DNA from: Crenarchaeota archaeon 13_1_40CM_3_52_10
Lineage (GTDB): Archaea > Thermoproteota > Bathyarchaeia > 40CM-2-53-6
Direction of reading: 5' to 3'
Assembly (NCBI GenBank): GCA_001918765.1
Contig: MNGO01000011.1
Span: 1-43,017 of the forward strand
Length of the DNA: 43,017 nt
The notes beneath the pieces were generated by a model that was not told where the DNA came from, searched no databases, and saw nothing but the letters and a program-made list of their open reading frames with translations. The number at the start of each line of letters is the position of its first letter. Within the stretch, counting starts at the first letter, position 1. The position numbers and the translations under genes were made by a program. This document shows positions 1-9,405 of this stretch, one piece after another.

Positions 1-11
1 TACGAGATGAG

Positions 12-410
12 ATGCTGGAAAGCGTACACCTACGCTTTGATGGAATAATCGGATGGCTTACCTACTGTGGGCTCAAGGCGATGGAGAAAAAGAAGCTGGA
101 TAAGAAGATAATCGACGAAGCTGCTGAGAAAGCTACTCGGCTAGTTGCACTGGAGTTCAAGAACTTTCTCAGGCTTTACAAATCAAACAGGTACAGTGTA
201 GTGATGCGAAATCTAGCTAAAGGGAACACTAGATGGGCAGACCTGAAGAGAGCCGTGGAGTCAAGAGAGGGCGTCACGATAGGCCAGGGCGAGATCACCA
301 AACTGCTTTCTAATCTCGAGGACGCAGGTTTCGTAGCGAAAGGAAACGATGGCACCTACTTCATCGCAGATCCCATGGTCATTGAAGGGGCGTCAAAGGG
401 GGTAATCTAG
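12..410 (+). CDS. C-terminal part of an archaeal AAA/STAND-type ATPase (DUF234-like winged-helix tail); 5' end probably lies outside the window
   Basis: ORF 'NRYSVVMRNLAKGNTRWADLKRAVESREGVTIGQGEITKLLSNLEDAGFV' resembles the C-terminal wHTH of PF01637-type archaeal ATPases; no P-loop within the window. Confidence 0.55.
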   Translation: MLESVHLRFDGIIGWLTYCGLKAMEKKKLDKKIIDEAAEKATRLVALEFKNFLRLYKSNRYSVVMRNLAKGNTRWADLKRAVESREGVTIGQGEITKLLSNLEDAGFVAKGNDGTYFIADPMVIEGASKGVI

Positions 411-640
411 GCGGTGGTTAGTATATGGATATGTACTTAGTATATCTCCCTGCGAGGCTCGTGCGCCAAATTGACTAGAATCCACCCTCTTAAGCCGCTG
501 CACCGTGTGGCGCACTAACCTTCAGGCTAGAATCGTAACCTGCTTTCTACTATCTTCTGTTCGCAGCCCCCGAGATGAATCGTCTATGTGGCGAATTACG
601 ACGTAGAGGGCGGTCATTACCGATTCATGTGCTAGCAAAA

Positions 641-663
641 TGGTGCGGGGGTGGGATTTGAAC
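641..663 (-). pseudogene. degenerate tRNA 3'-end remnant (T-loop, T-stem 3' strand, acceptor 3' strand and CCA)
   Basis: Minus strand GTTCAAATCCCACCCCCGCACCA; only 6 nt of acceptor 3' strand, and the T-stem 5' side does not pair (CTTCTG); resembles the tRNA-Leu 3' end at 2732. Confidence 0.55.
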
Positions 664-776
664 AGAAGAATCCGTCCTTAGAATACAATCAAGACGAGGT
701 CTCATTCCCGGCGCCTGATTGACCCACGCTCGAGGTTCATCTTGAATACTGCACGATTTCCCTGTCTCTGCCAGAG

Positions 777-2033
777 CTAGGCTATGTGAAATTCACTCTC
801 GAGGAATCTTGCGAGACCGTCTTTGGTGGAGTCCCACACAATCAGGAATCCCTCTCGTGGCAGTGGTTGAAGCAAAGCCTGAGGAAATTTCTGGCTGACC
901 CAGTCAAGTACATGAATCGATTCTGCCATCTTCTGACTTAGGAAACTTGCGTAGTTGGAGCGAAGAGCCTCGGGAGGAAACTTTTCCTCCTTCAGAATCG
1001 AAAACAATAAGCCTTCTTCCTCTGGAGCCAAGATGCCTTCGGCGAAAGCAAAATCCGACCACAAACGCTTCCCTAATTCTAGAAAATCATCGACAAATGA
1101 CTTGCGTTCGTCCAAGGACAGCATACGGAGCTCCTTGTTATCAAAACCCAACACAACCCAATATTGGTTCAGTCCATGATGCGTGTTTGCCGCGAGTGTT
1201 ACTTGTTTGCCTGAGGGCCTTGTCCACTCGACCCAATCTAGAGTCGAACTTCCTTTCTTTAATGCCACACTCAGTTCTGCTAGCTTTCCCCTAAGGTCGT
1301 CTAGCGTTATCTCTTCAGTGCTCAGAAATGTGAGGTCAACTGTTTGTCCGAATCCTCCGTATCTAGTCGTACTCGACTCTTTACTGGTTGCAAACACTAA
1401 TCTCTGCACGTTCTTTCCCGAGGAATCTGAGACCGTGATGTCGATTGAAGGAGTCAACGAACAAAACTCCTTGAGTAGGCTCAGGAGCTGTTGCAGTTTT
1501 CTTCCGCGGAGCTTGCTGAGGAAAGTGTGCAATTCGCCGGATTTCATAGTGATCGTGGTTAGAGTTGGTTGAACAGTCACTCTGGAAATGTCAGCCCTAT
1601 CCAGAATAATGTCTGAACGTAATCTCTGGAGCTCCTCGATTGTGGTGATCGTGACACGTTCTATCCGGTTTGAAGCTTGTTTGGGGCTCCAGTAGACGAG
1701 AAGTATCAAGTCTACGACAGCCAAGCCCATCACAAAAGGTAAGGGAGGTAACTCTTGGGCGCCTGTTAGCTTCGCATACACAACGAGAAGAATGAGAGAG
1801 ATGATCCAAATGATGAAAATCATCATTGCTGGACGATAAGCCTTGGAAGCTATCTTGGTATATGAGACGCCTATGAAGCGATGGTCGGTCAGATAGATTC
1901 CGTAGCCCACTGGACCGCCAGTCTGTATGTAAGACCTAGACTTGAAGCTGCGAGTTGTCCGGGTCATGCCCGCGCTTGCAATTCCTCCAATGAATTGTTC
2001 CCCCTCCAATGGACGCGTGGTCAACTCAGCCAA
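777..2033 (-). CDS. uncharacterised membrane protein with N-terminal 'GxxFxGGxAS...GYGIYxTxxRxIGV' domain
   Basis: 418-aa ORF; hydrophobic segment AMMIFIIWIISLILLVVYA; N-terminal similarity to ORF 38752..39195. Confidence 0.7.
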   Translation of the reverse strand: MAELTTRPLEGEQFIGGIASAGMTRTTRSFKSRSYIQTGGPVGYGIYLTDHRFIGVSYTKIASKAYRPAMMIFIIWIISLILLVVYAKLTGAQELPPLPFVMGLAVVDLILLVYWSPKQASNRIERVTITTIEELQRLRSDIILDRADISRVTVQPTLTTITMKSGELHTFLSKLRGRKLQQLLSLLKEFCSLTPSIDITVSDSSGKNVQRLVFATSKESSTTRYGGFGQTVDLTFLSTEEITLDDLRGKLAELSVALKKGSSTLDWVEWTRPSGKQVTLAANTHHGLNQYWVVLGFDNKELRMLSLDERKSFVDDFLELGKRLWSDFAFAEGILAPEEEGLLFSILKEEKFPPEALRSNYASFLSQKMAESIHVLDWVSQKFPQALLQPLPREGFLIVWDSTKDGLARFLESEFHIA

Positions 2034-2551
2034 TTCTCCAGTATCATGAGATTTCGTTGCTGCTCTTGGAAAAATCGGTTATGGTAGAGTTCTTTGTTTA
2101 GACGAAGAAACATGTCACTTAACTGTTTGGAAACAGATACAATGGCTTCAATCCACTCCTTCGATGAAACTGCTCCAACTTGAACGGTCTGGGGCCAGGT
2201 CACTCCCTGCGTGGGACCAGCGGAATTGACTGCTATGTAGATGCTGAGACTGTCGCCGTTCCTTTTGAGCTTGAAGCCGAACCCTGTGCCATACATCCAA
2301 AAGTTATACTCTGCATCGCTCTTTGGATTCTCCTTGAAGTCCTCAACGATGTCGAGAGTTTCATTGATCCATTGCTCCCTCGAATGCATGATTACAGTGT
2401 GCCTCGCACCTTCGACTCCAACAGAACGGAACACGTTTCTCCCGTCGATTTCAAGAGCCACAGTTGCTTCAAGAATCGAGTAGCCTTCTTCATCAGTTAC
2501 TCGCTTCTCATCCATATCAAAAAGTATGAATTGACATGCCATGGGTCCCAC
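2021..2551 (-). CDS. uncharacterised protein (likely start ATG at M4), overlapping the 777-2033 gene
   Basis: 176-aa ORF, 13-nt overlap with the downstream ORF suggests an operon. Confidence 0.65.
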   Translation of the reverse strand: MGPMACQFILFDMDEKRVTDEEGYSILEATVALEIDGRNVFRSVGVEGARHTVIMHSREQWINETLDIVEDFKENPKSDAEYNFWMYGTGFGFKLKRNGDSLSIYIAVNSAGPTQGVTWPQTVQVGAVSSKEWIEAIVSVSKQLSDMFLRLNKELYHNRFFQEQQRNLMILENWLS

Positions 2552-2731
2552 GGTTCGCGGTAAATTGTTCTCCTACTTCTAAGCTAAGAAAATAGTGAGC
2601 TTCACGGAAGTTCTCGTCACGCAGGGACCTCGTCTGGAGGGATCTCCAGTTATTCAGTTGTAAGGTTACATCAGGCAACTATTCAAGGCTGTTTCACCGG
2701 AATGAGTTCAGAAATCGCCACATCTGGTTGG

Positions 2732-2909
2732 TGCGGGGGGTGGGATTCGAACCCACGAAGGCCTACGCCACGGGATAGCACACCCGCGTTTTGCTTAGGC
2801 ATCAATCGAATCGATGCCTTTCGCCATATTGGGTCTTGAGTGTAGCGCGCGCGTGCTAGGCGCGACCCGCCCATCTGGTCAGATATTGACCTGACTCTGG
2901 TACCCCCGC
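2732..2909 (-). tRNA. tRNA-Leu(CAA) with three introns (2875..2885, 2842..2865, 2777..2834)
   Basis: Acceptor GCGGGGG/CCCCCGC, T-arm GTGGG TTCGAAT CCCAC, encoded CCA; excising the three introns gives an 85-nt class II tRNA with anticodon arm CGGGA-CTCAAGA-TCCCG and D-arm CCA-GAGTCAGGTCAAA-TGG. Confidence 0.85.
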
Positions 2910-3062
2910 ACGAGGAAATCCCAGGTTAGTCTTCTCAAATATGCCTTAAGGCGTTTCATTCCGACGGAATCCATCGGGTCCTAATCGCTCGACTCCCTAC
3001 GGAGTTCCGCCCCAAAGATATTATTGCTCGAACAGCTTTCTTCCTCGCGTAGGGCTTTCCCG

Positions 3063-3668
3063 ATGTCTCAGACTCAGACCCGGAAACAGAAGATTCTTGG
3101 AGACGTCAAGAGAAAACGCCGCCAGAGAACACTAACAACCCTTACGATCGTAATAGTTCTCATCGCAGTAATCGTGACCGCTGTTGCCTTATTCCCTAGG
3201 TCCACGAATCTTGTGCCTCTTCCCGACTATCTGAGCCACTGTGTGTATGGCTCGGTTTACCACTCACACCCCAACTTGATCATCACAATAAACGGAGTGA
3301 ACTTCCCCTTACCACCCACACCGGGGACGGTCGACAATGGTTGCCTTCAGCCCATTCACACCCATGATGCGACAGGCGTACTCCATATCGAAACGGACCA
3401 AAATAGGGACTACACGCTGGGGGACTGGTTCCTCTTATGGGGACACTGGGCTAACAACCCCACGACGGCCATTTTCAACTCGACACAGATATTCAATCAC
3501 AAGGTAGATGGCATACACCATCTAAACATGACAGTAAATGGCAATCCTAACAACGATCCCAACACCAGTTTTCAACATCACGTCTTCCCCCATAACGCAG
3601 CTCCTTCACCAGGTCTATGCGTTATCCAGCCCTGCGTGCTCGACAACGTAGTGATAACATACGGCTAG
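3063..3668 (+). CDS. membrane-anchored, His-rich extracytoplasmic protein
   Basis: N-terminal TM (TLTIVIVLIAVIVTAVALF) then HTHDATGVLHIE, HHLNMTV and QHHVFPHN motifs; start at MSQTQTRK. Confidence 0.7.
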   Translation: MSQTQTRKQKILGDVKRKRRQRTLTTLTIVIVLIAVIVTAVALFPRSTNLVPLPDYLSHCVYGSVYHSHPNLIITINGVNFPLPPTPGTVDNGCLQPIHTHDATGVLHIETDQNRDYTLGDWFLLWGHWANNPTTAIFNSTQIFNHKVDGIHHLNMTVNGNPNNDPNTSFQHHVFPHNAAPSPGLCVIQPCVLDNVVITYG

Positions 3669-3845
3669 CAAGCAATGTCCAAAAGTTCAACCATTCCCTC
3701 CGAGTTGACTCGCCACCATTGGTCTGGACGCAGTATTGTCTTTCACTCCGGAACGATCCCGTGACAAATCTTGCGGAACGTATTGTCGATGGCTCTATTA
3801 CCGAGTCCCCTCTCACCATTATGATCCCTTACATCAAGCGGGGAT

Positions 3846-4277
3846 TTGCTATCATTATTGAGAACTAGCGAGATGGTCATCATCGCACTTGTCGCCGCTG
3901 CCCTCGCGACAGGGGGAGTGCTCGCTGTGGTGCTCACTCCTCCCCCGTCTCCTTGCTCAGGGGTCGCCGGAGCACTTCGCTCATTCACGATTATTGCAGA
4001 TTCGAATGGCTACAACGGCAGTCTGACCAAAACCGGATCTTGGCCTGTTGTCACGGTCCAACGTTGTGATAATGTGGTTTTCACCGTGATCAATAATTCT
4101 ACCGAGTCTCACGGGTTCGCGGTGGCCTATTACTCAAACGTCGGTTTGGAGTTGGTGGGAGGAGCCCACCAGACTCTAAAGTTTCAAGCTACGAGGGGCG
4201 GACAGTTCCAAATATATTGCACGATCAACTGCTCAATTCACCGCCAAATGCAGAATGGTCTACTAAACGTAGCCTAG
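3846..4277 (+). CDS. cupredoxin-domain membrane-anchored protein
   Basis: Signal/TM anchor; Cu-ligand-like 'STESHGFAV' and 'YCTINCSIHRQMQNG' (C-x3-C-x2-H-x2-M). Confidence 0.7.
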   Translation: MLSLLRTSEMVIIALVAAALATGGVLAVVLTPPPSPCSGVAGALRSFTIIADSNGYNGSLTKTGSWPVVTVQRCDNVVFTVINNSTESHGFAVAYYSNVGLELVGGAHQTLKFQATRGGQFQIYCTINCSIHRQMQNGLLNVA

Positions 4278-4299
4278 GCATTCATCACGGAGAACTATC

Positions 4300-5808
4300 A
4301 TGCGACTATCATATGCGATCGCACCAATCCTGTTCGTCGTTTTCTTCTCCCCACTCGTGTCCCACACCACCATACCTATCCACCTTGTCGGCCAACCCAA
4401 TGCTGCACCATTCAGCCCGCAAACATACGTAACCCTCATGGAGAAATCCACAGATTCAAGCTTCAGCCCATTGGTCCTTTATCCAACAAACACGACTGTA
4501 TGGGTTGCAGGATCCTCGGGGACGCCGCAGAATTCGCAGATTAGGGAGTACTTCATTGATAATCGAACCTCGAAACCCGTGGCTAATCTCGTAAACGTCA
4601 CGATCAACTCTTTGCTTGTTGACCCTCAAGGTAGAGTGTGGTTCACGGACAACTCAACACTCGCATATTATGACAGCCAGCACCTGACGGTGAACAAGAC
4701 AATAACCTTCCCCAACCAAAGCCTGTGGTATTTGGCGCTAGACCATCAGGGAAGAATATGGATGACAGTGTTCGGCTCGACTGGCAAGAGTAGCGTGGTA
4801 ATGTTCGATCCTTCTAACGGTTTGAACCGGACCTACTCTGTTCCGACGAGCAACGCGTTTGTTCAAGGAATCACTGTTGCTCCTGACAATGCAATCTGGT
4901 TCGCAGAGGCAGGGGCAAAGACGCTTGGTCGCATTGCCTGTGACAGCTGCGATATTGAGCAGTTTCCTGCGCCTTCTTCTCTAGGCATTGCAGCGCTTTC
5001 ACAGGCGGCGGTCGACAACTCCGGCAATGTTTGGTTCACCGTTCATGAGGGGGACAATCAGTTCGGTGTGTTCAGCCCGCCGAATACCTGGAAGGCTTTT
5101 CCAATTGGATACTGTCTCGACGCTTGTGTTTCGGGTCTTCCAAACGCTATTTTTGTGGACGCCCATAACAAGATTTGGTTTTCGGAACATATTGCCGGGA
5201 GAGTAGGAAGCTATGACCCTTCTAGTGATCTCTTAACCGAGTATGCTGTCTCTCCTGACCCCTTCCCGGCAGTCTGGTGGGCAATGCCGGGGCCGAACAA
5301 TCTGGTGTGGTTTGTCGCCAACCGACTTGGCGAAGTGGGTTACGTGAACGCCAGTTTGCCGGTTCCGGTGAACCTTGCCGGACCCTCAGGTGACATTGTC
5401 ATCCAGAAGGGATTCTATCGAAACATTCTAGTTACTGTCAACTTTCAAGGTCCTCAGACCCTATCTTTCGCTGTCTCTCCCTTAACCCAAGACCAGCAGT
5501 CCTCGACATCTCCCGCCCAACTTTACGGGTCCGGGCCTTCGAGCATCGGACCGAGCACCAGTCCTCAAACAGCTACGATCAGTGTCTCAGCTGCCTGGAG
5601 CGCGACCTCCGGAGCTCGCTACGTAGCTCTGACTGCTACCTGGAATAATGTGTCTGTGAGCATCCATGTTAGGATAATGGTTGTCGAAGCTTCCGTGCCG
5701 GTCGTTGCTTTAGGTTTCTCGTTCCTGATCCTTCTTGGATGTCCCGCGTTCTATTTGCGAAGGCCGAGGAAACCCAAGTTGCAGGTTTCGAAAAGGATTA
5801 GGAGATAA
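4300..5808 (+). CDS. secreted Vgb/streptogramin-lyase-like beta-propeller with C-terminal TM
   Basis: Repeated 'D..GRVWFTD', 'APDNAIWFAE', 'NKIWFSE' blades; C-terminal VVALGFSFLILLGCPAFYLRR. Confidence 0.75.
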   Translation: MRLSYAIAPILFVVFFSPLVSHTTIPIHLVGQPNAAPFSPQTYVTLMEKSTDSSFSPLVLYPTNTTVWVAGSSGTPQNSQIREYFIDNRTSKPVANLVNVTINSLLVDPQGRVWFTDNSTLAYYDSQHLTVNKTITFPNQSLWYLALDHQGRIWMTVFGSTGKSSVVMFDPSNGLNRTYSVPTSNAFVQGITVAPDNAIWFAEAGAKTLGRIACDSCDIEQFPAPSSLGIAALSQAAVDNSGNVWFTVHEGDNQFGVFSPPNTWKAFPIGYCLDACVSGLPNAIFVDAHNKIWFSEHIAGRVGSYDPSSDLLTEYAVSPDPFPAVWWAMPGPNNLVWFVANRLGEVGYVNASLPVPVNLAGPSGDIVIQKGFYRNILVTVNFQGPQTLSFAVSPLTQDQQSSTSPAQLYGSGPSSIGPSTSPQTATISVSAAWSATSGARYVALTATWNNVSVSIHVRIMVVEASVPVVALGFSFLILLGCPAFYLRRPRKPKLQVSKRIRR

Positions 5809-5813
5809 TCGTG

Positions 5814-6122
5814 CTAGAGCAGTTCTATTTCGATGAAAACGTCATCCGGCGCTCTTATCCTCATTAATCTCTTCAAGAATCTTTCGTTCGGATCTACGTC
5901 GATGAGGCGTTTGTGAATTCTCATCTCCCACTTGTCGAAAGTGTGCGTTCCTTGTCCCGCCGGCGATTTTCTTGATGGGACGATGAGCTTCTTGGTCGGC
6001 AGGGGTATTGGTCCTTTCAGTTTGACACCTGTCTTGTCCGCTATGTCTTTGATCTCGGTGCATATCGTGTTGATGTCCTGGGGGTCTGTGCTGGACAATC
6101 GGATTCTAGCTTTGGAAACCAT
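5814..6122 (-). CDS. rps10: 30S ribosomal protein uS10
   Basis: Recognisable archaeal S10 ([18 protein letters not shown]...[40 protein letters not shown]). Confidence 0.95.
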   Translation of the reverse strand: MVSKARIRLSSTDPQDINTICTEIKDIADKTGVKLKGPIPLPTKKLIVPSRKSPAGQGTHTFDKWEMRIHKRLIDVDPNERFLKRLMRIRAPDDVFIEIELL

Positions 6123-6179
6123 ACCAGGATACCTTCATTGTCGACCTTTTGTTGCGAAGAGTGAGGGCAGGTCCAGTGC

Positions 6180-6192
6180 GGTTAAAAACCTT
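6180..6192 (-). promoter_or_regulatory. putative box A (TATA) for rps10
   Basis: GGTTTTTAACC on the minus strand about 60 nt upstream of the rps10 start. Confidence 0.4.
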
Positions 6193-6576
6193 GGTGTAAA
6201 CTGACGCGGAAACCGAGGCATTGAAACTCGTGGGTTTGAACAAGAGAGAGTGTTCTAAGACAATGAGCCGCAGTTACTGACGGGTAGCGACGCACTCAGT
6301 TGACGCTTAGCCCTGGCTTCCAGGCCCGCATCCATCTCTCTTTCCGGCTGTAAATGAGGCAGGCTAGGATGAGCAGCGTTCCGAGAGGTAATAGCGCCAG
6401 ATGTATGAGGCTTCAGGGACATTTGTCCAAAGAAAAACCTATCGGCTTCGATAATGTTAGCTGACGAAGCCCAACCCAGTCCATCCTTGAGCGGTTACCA
6501 TGGCGAATAGGTTCCAAAGACGGCTCGACCGCTAAGTATGCAAACAAGACAGCAGATCCACGGACCCTTTGTTAGA

Positions 6577-6596
6577 GTCCAAGAGTATCCTTGGAC
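6577..6596 (-). terminator. hairpin downstream of EF1A
   Basis: Perfect 7-bp inverted repeat GTCCAAG/CTTGGAC with 6-nt loop just 3' of the EF1A stop codon. Confidence 0.4.
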
Positions 6597-6614
6597 AGCT
6601 ATTGCAGTGTTTAG

Positions 6615-7913
6615 CTAGCCCTTCGTGAGGATCTCTTTGACAACACCGACCCCGACGGTGCTGCCCATGTCCCGGATTGCAAATCTTCCAAGCTCGGGAA
6701 TATCGGAGAACGCTTCCAAGACCATGTTGTGCAAGGGTTTCATCTTTACAAGGGCGCTGTCCCCGACCTTGAGGAAGCTGGGCTTCTCCTCGACCACCTG
6801 ACCTGTTCGCGGGTCAATCTTCTTGATGAGTTCCTCGAAAGTAACACCGACAGTAGCAGTGTGCGCATGCAATACGGGCGTGTATCCTGCGGCGATGGCA
6901 GTCGGGTGGTAGATGATAATGATCTGTCCAATAAATTCTTTCGCGATCGTCGGTGGCTTGTCGGTGTGGCCCATGACTTCTCCTCGCCCGATCTCGTTCT
7001 TTGCAACTCCTCTGATGTTGAAGCCGATGTTATCTCCGGGCTCAGCCTTCGTCATCCGTACATGATGAGTCTCGATCGACTTTACCTCGCCGAGCTTTCC
7101 GGAGGGATTGAAGATGACCTTGTCACCATCCCTCACAACACCTGTTTCGACTCGTCCCACTGGAACAGTCCCAACACCGGTGATCGTGTACACGTCCTGT
7201 ATAGGAACGCGCAGAGGCTTGTCCAACGGCTTCGGTGGAGGAATGAAATCGTTGAGCGCATCGAACACTGTAACCCCCTTGTACCACGGGGTGTTAGTGC
7301 TCCTTTTCGATAGGTTATCGCCAAGCCATCCGCTTGTCGGAACGAATGGAATCTTTGAAATGTCAAAGCCGACAGTCTTGAGCAATCCTTCGAGTTCTTT
7401 CCGGCATTCTTTGTATCGTTCCTCGGAATACTTGACCGTCTGATCGTCCATCTTGTTGACAGCAACGACCAAGTTCTTCACTCCGAGAGTCCTAGCTAGG
7501 TAGGCGTGCTCTCTCGCCTGACCGCCGGGTCCGACGGCGACTTCGAATTCGCCCTTCTTACCCGAGATGACGAGAATAGCGACGTCTGCCTGGCTGGCAC
7601 CAGTGATCATGTTCTTGATGAAGTCTCGGTGTCCGGGTGCGTCGATGATGGTGTAGAAATTCTTCGGTGTCTCAAACTTTTGGAATGAGAGATCGATGGT
7701 AACCCCTCTCTCCCTCTCTTCCTTGATCGTGTCTAGGACCCAGGCGTACTTGAAAGTATCACCGGCTCCTGTCTTTTCAGACTCTTTCGCGTACTGCTCG
7801 ATTGTCTTCTGGTCAATGTATCCTGCGTCGAACAGAAGATGACCTGTCAGCGTACTCTTTCCGTGGTCAACGTGGCCCATCACTATCAGGTTAAGATGGG
7901 GCTTTGCGGACAT
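6615..7913 (-). CDS. tuf: translation elongation factor EF-1 alpha
   Basis: GHVDHGKS, DAPGHRDF, NKMD motifs; full-length aEF1A. Confidence 0.97.
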   Translation of the reverse strand: MSAKPHLNLIVMGHVDHGKSTLTGHLLFDAGYIDQKTIEQYAKESEKTGAGDTFKYAWVLDTIKEERERGVTIDLSFQKFETPKNFYTIIDAPGHRDFIKNMITGASQADVAILVISGKKGEFEVAVGPGGQAREHAYLARTLGVKNLVVAVNKMDDQTVKYSEERYKECRKELEGLLKTVGFDISKIPFVPTSGWLGDNLSKRSTNTPWYKGVTVFDALNDFIPPPKPLDKPLRVPIQDVYTITGVGTVPVGRVETGVVRDGDKVIFNPSGKLGEVKSIETHHVRMTKAEPGDNIGFNIRGVAKNEIGRGEVMGHTDKPPTIAKEFIGQIIIIYHPTAIAAGYTPVLHAHTATVGVTFEELIKKIDPRTGQVVEEKPSFLKVGDSALVKMKPLHNMVLEAFSDIPELGRFAIRDMGSTVGVGVVKEILTKG

Positions 7914-7961
7914 TGTCTTGGTTCAAACTCCCTTCTCGAAGCGAAGAGAGCAAACGCCCGG

Positions 7962-7973
7962 TTTCTTTATAAA
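7962..7973 (-). promoter_or_regulatory. box A promoter element for EF1A
   Basis: TTTTTATAAAGA on the minus strand about 50 nt upstream of the EF1A start. Confidence 0.5.
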
Positions 7974-8098
7974 AAGGCTTGTTCCCTATTTCCACTGTTC
8001 TAATCGAAGAAAAATCTACAACCGTGATTTTCCCTGAATTATGAAGAAAGGTCTAAATGGGAACTTTCTCGCCGCTTTCCGATTCGAAGGCAGAATGA

Positions 8099-9388
8099 TT
8101 GCTAGAGACCACTTCTAAGCACGAAGCTGCTCCGTCAAGCCTCGGCATGCAGAAAACCCAGTACGACATTGCTGTAGAACAATTCCAGCGCGCCGCTGAC
8201 TTGATGAAGCTGGATCAGAACGTTCAGGAGATTCTTCGAAAGCCTCGGAGAATTCTTAGCATAAACTTCCCTGTCAAAATGGACGATGGCAGGATCCTAC
8301 TCTATCAGGGATTCAGAAGCCAGCACAACAACGCCCTAGGACCTTACAAGGGTGGAATCAGATACCACCCCAACGTCACTATCGAAGAAGTAAAGGCGTT
8401 GTCCATGTGGATGACGTGGAAGTGCGCGGTTGCAGGTATTCCATTTGGAGGTGCAAAGGGAGGCGTTACAGTTAACCCGAAACTCCTGTCCAAACACGAA
8501 CTGGAGAGGCTCTCCAGAACATTCTTCTCTCTCATAAGCGAGATTGTCGGTCCCTTCCGAGACATACCGGCTCCGGATGTCTACACCGATTCTCAAACGA
8601 TGGCATGGTTTATGGATGAATACAGCAAGACCGAAAGGAACAACGCGAACGCGGTCGTGACAGGTAAGCCGATAATAATAGGAGGCTCCCTCGGACGGGA
8701 TTCGGCCACCGGGAAGGGAGTCGCGGTCAGCGTTGAGGAAGCTGCGAGGCATCTCAAGATCGATCTGAAGAAGGCAACCTGCGCAATCCAAGGCTGGGGA
8801 AACGTAGGCTCCTTCGCCCACCAGTTCCTTGAAGAAGCCGGAGTCAAAGTTGTCGCCGTCTCCGACTCAAAGGGAGGAATTCACAAGAAAACAGGCCTAT
8901 GGTTCAACGAGGTAGCAGCCTACAAGAAGAAGAACACGAGCATGGCGAACTTAACCGGGACCGAGAACATTTCGAACGAGGAACTACTCGAACTAGACGT
9001 GGACATACTCGTACCAGCCGCGCTAGAAGACGTCATCACCGAAAATAACGCTCGAAACATCAAGGCAAAGCTAGTCGCCGAAGGCGCTAACGGGCCGACC
9101 ACACCCGAGGCCGACGACATACTCTTCAAGAAAGACATCACCCTGATCCCGGACATCCTAGCAAACTCTGGCGGGGTAAGCACAAGCTACCTTGAATGGG
9201 TACAGAATCTCCAACACCTCTGGTGGACCGCTGAAGAAGTAGACCATCGCCTAACCGCGATAATGAAGAAGGCCTTCGCCGAGGTTTGGAAGACCAGTCA
9301 GGAGCAGAATGTCGACATGCGTACCGGCGCGTACGTCTACGCTATTGGAAAGGTCCGGGACGCTATGCAGATCCGAGGCTGGGTCTAA
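8099..9388 (+). CDS. gdhA: Glu/Leu/Phe/Val dehydrogenase (glutamate dehydrogenase)
   Basis: GPYKGGIRYHPNV, PFGGAKGGV, QGWGNVGSFAHQF motifs; true start may be ATG about 8147. Confidence 0.95.
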   Translation: MLETTSKHEAAPSSLGMQKTQYDIAVEQFQRAADLMKLDQNVQEILRKPRRILSINFPVKMDDGRILLYQGFRSQHNNALGPYKGGIRYHPNVTIEEVKALSMWMTWKCAVAGIPFGGAKGGVTVNPKLLSKHELERLSRTFFSLISEIVGPFRDIPAPDVYTDSQTMAWFMDEYSKTERNNANAVVTGKPIIIGGSLGRDSATGKGVAVSVEEAARHLKIDLKKATCAIQGWGNVGSFAHQFLEEAGVKVVAVSDSKGGIHKKTGLWFNEVAAYKKKNTSMANLTGTENISNEELLELDVDILVPAALEDVITENNARNIKAKLVAEGANGPTTPEADDILFKKDITLIPDILANSGGVSTSYLEWVQNLQHLWWTAEEVDHRLTAIMKKAFAEVWKTSQEQNVDMRTGAYVYAIGKVRDAMQIRGWV

Positions 9389-9405
9389 ACAACTACTGCT
9401 AACAG

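Noticed and set aside
947-1572. Plus-strand ORFs antisense to the 777-2033 gene, and similar antisense ORFs opposite EF1A, HMGR, uS2, SecY and others
   Set aside because: They shadow well-supported coding genes and have low-complexity, non-protein-like translations.
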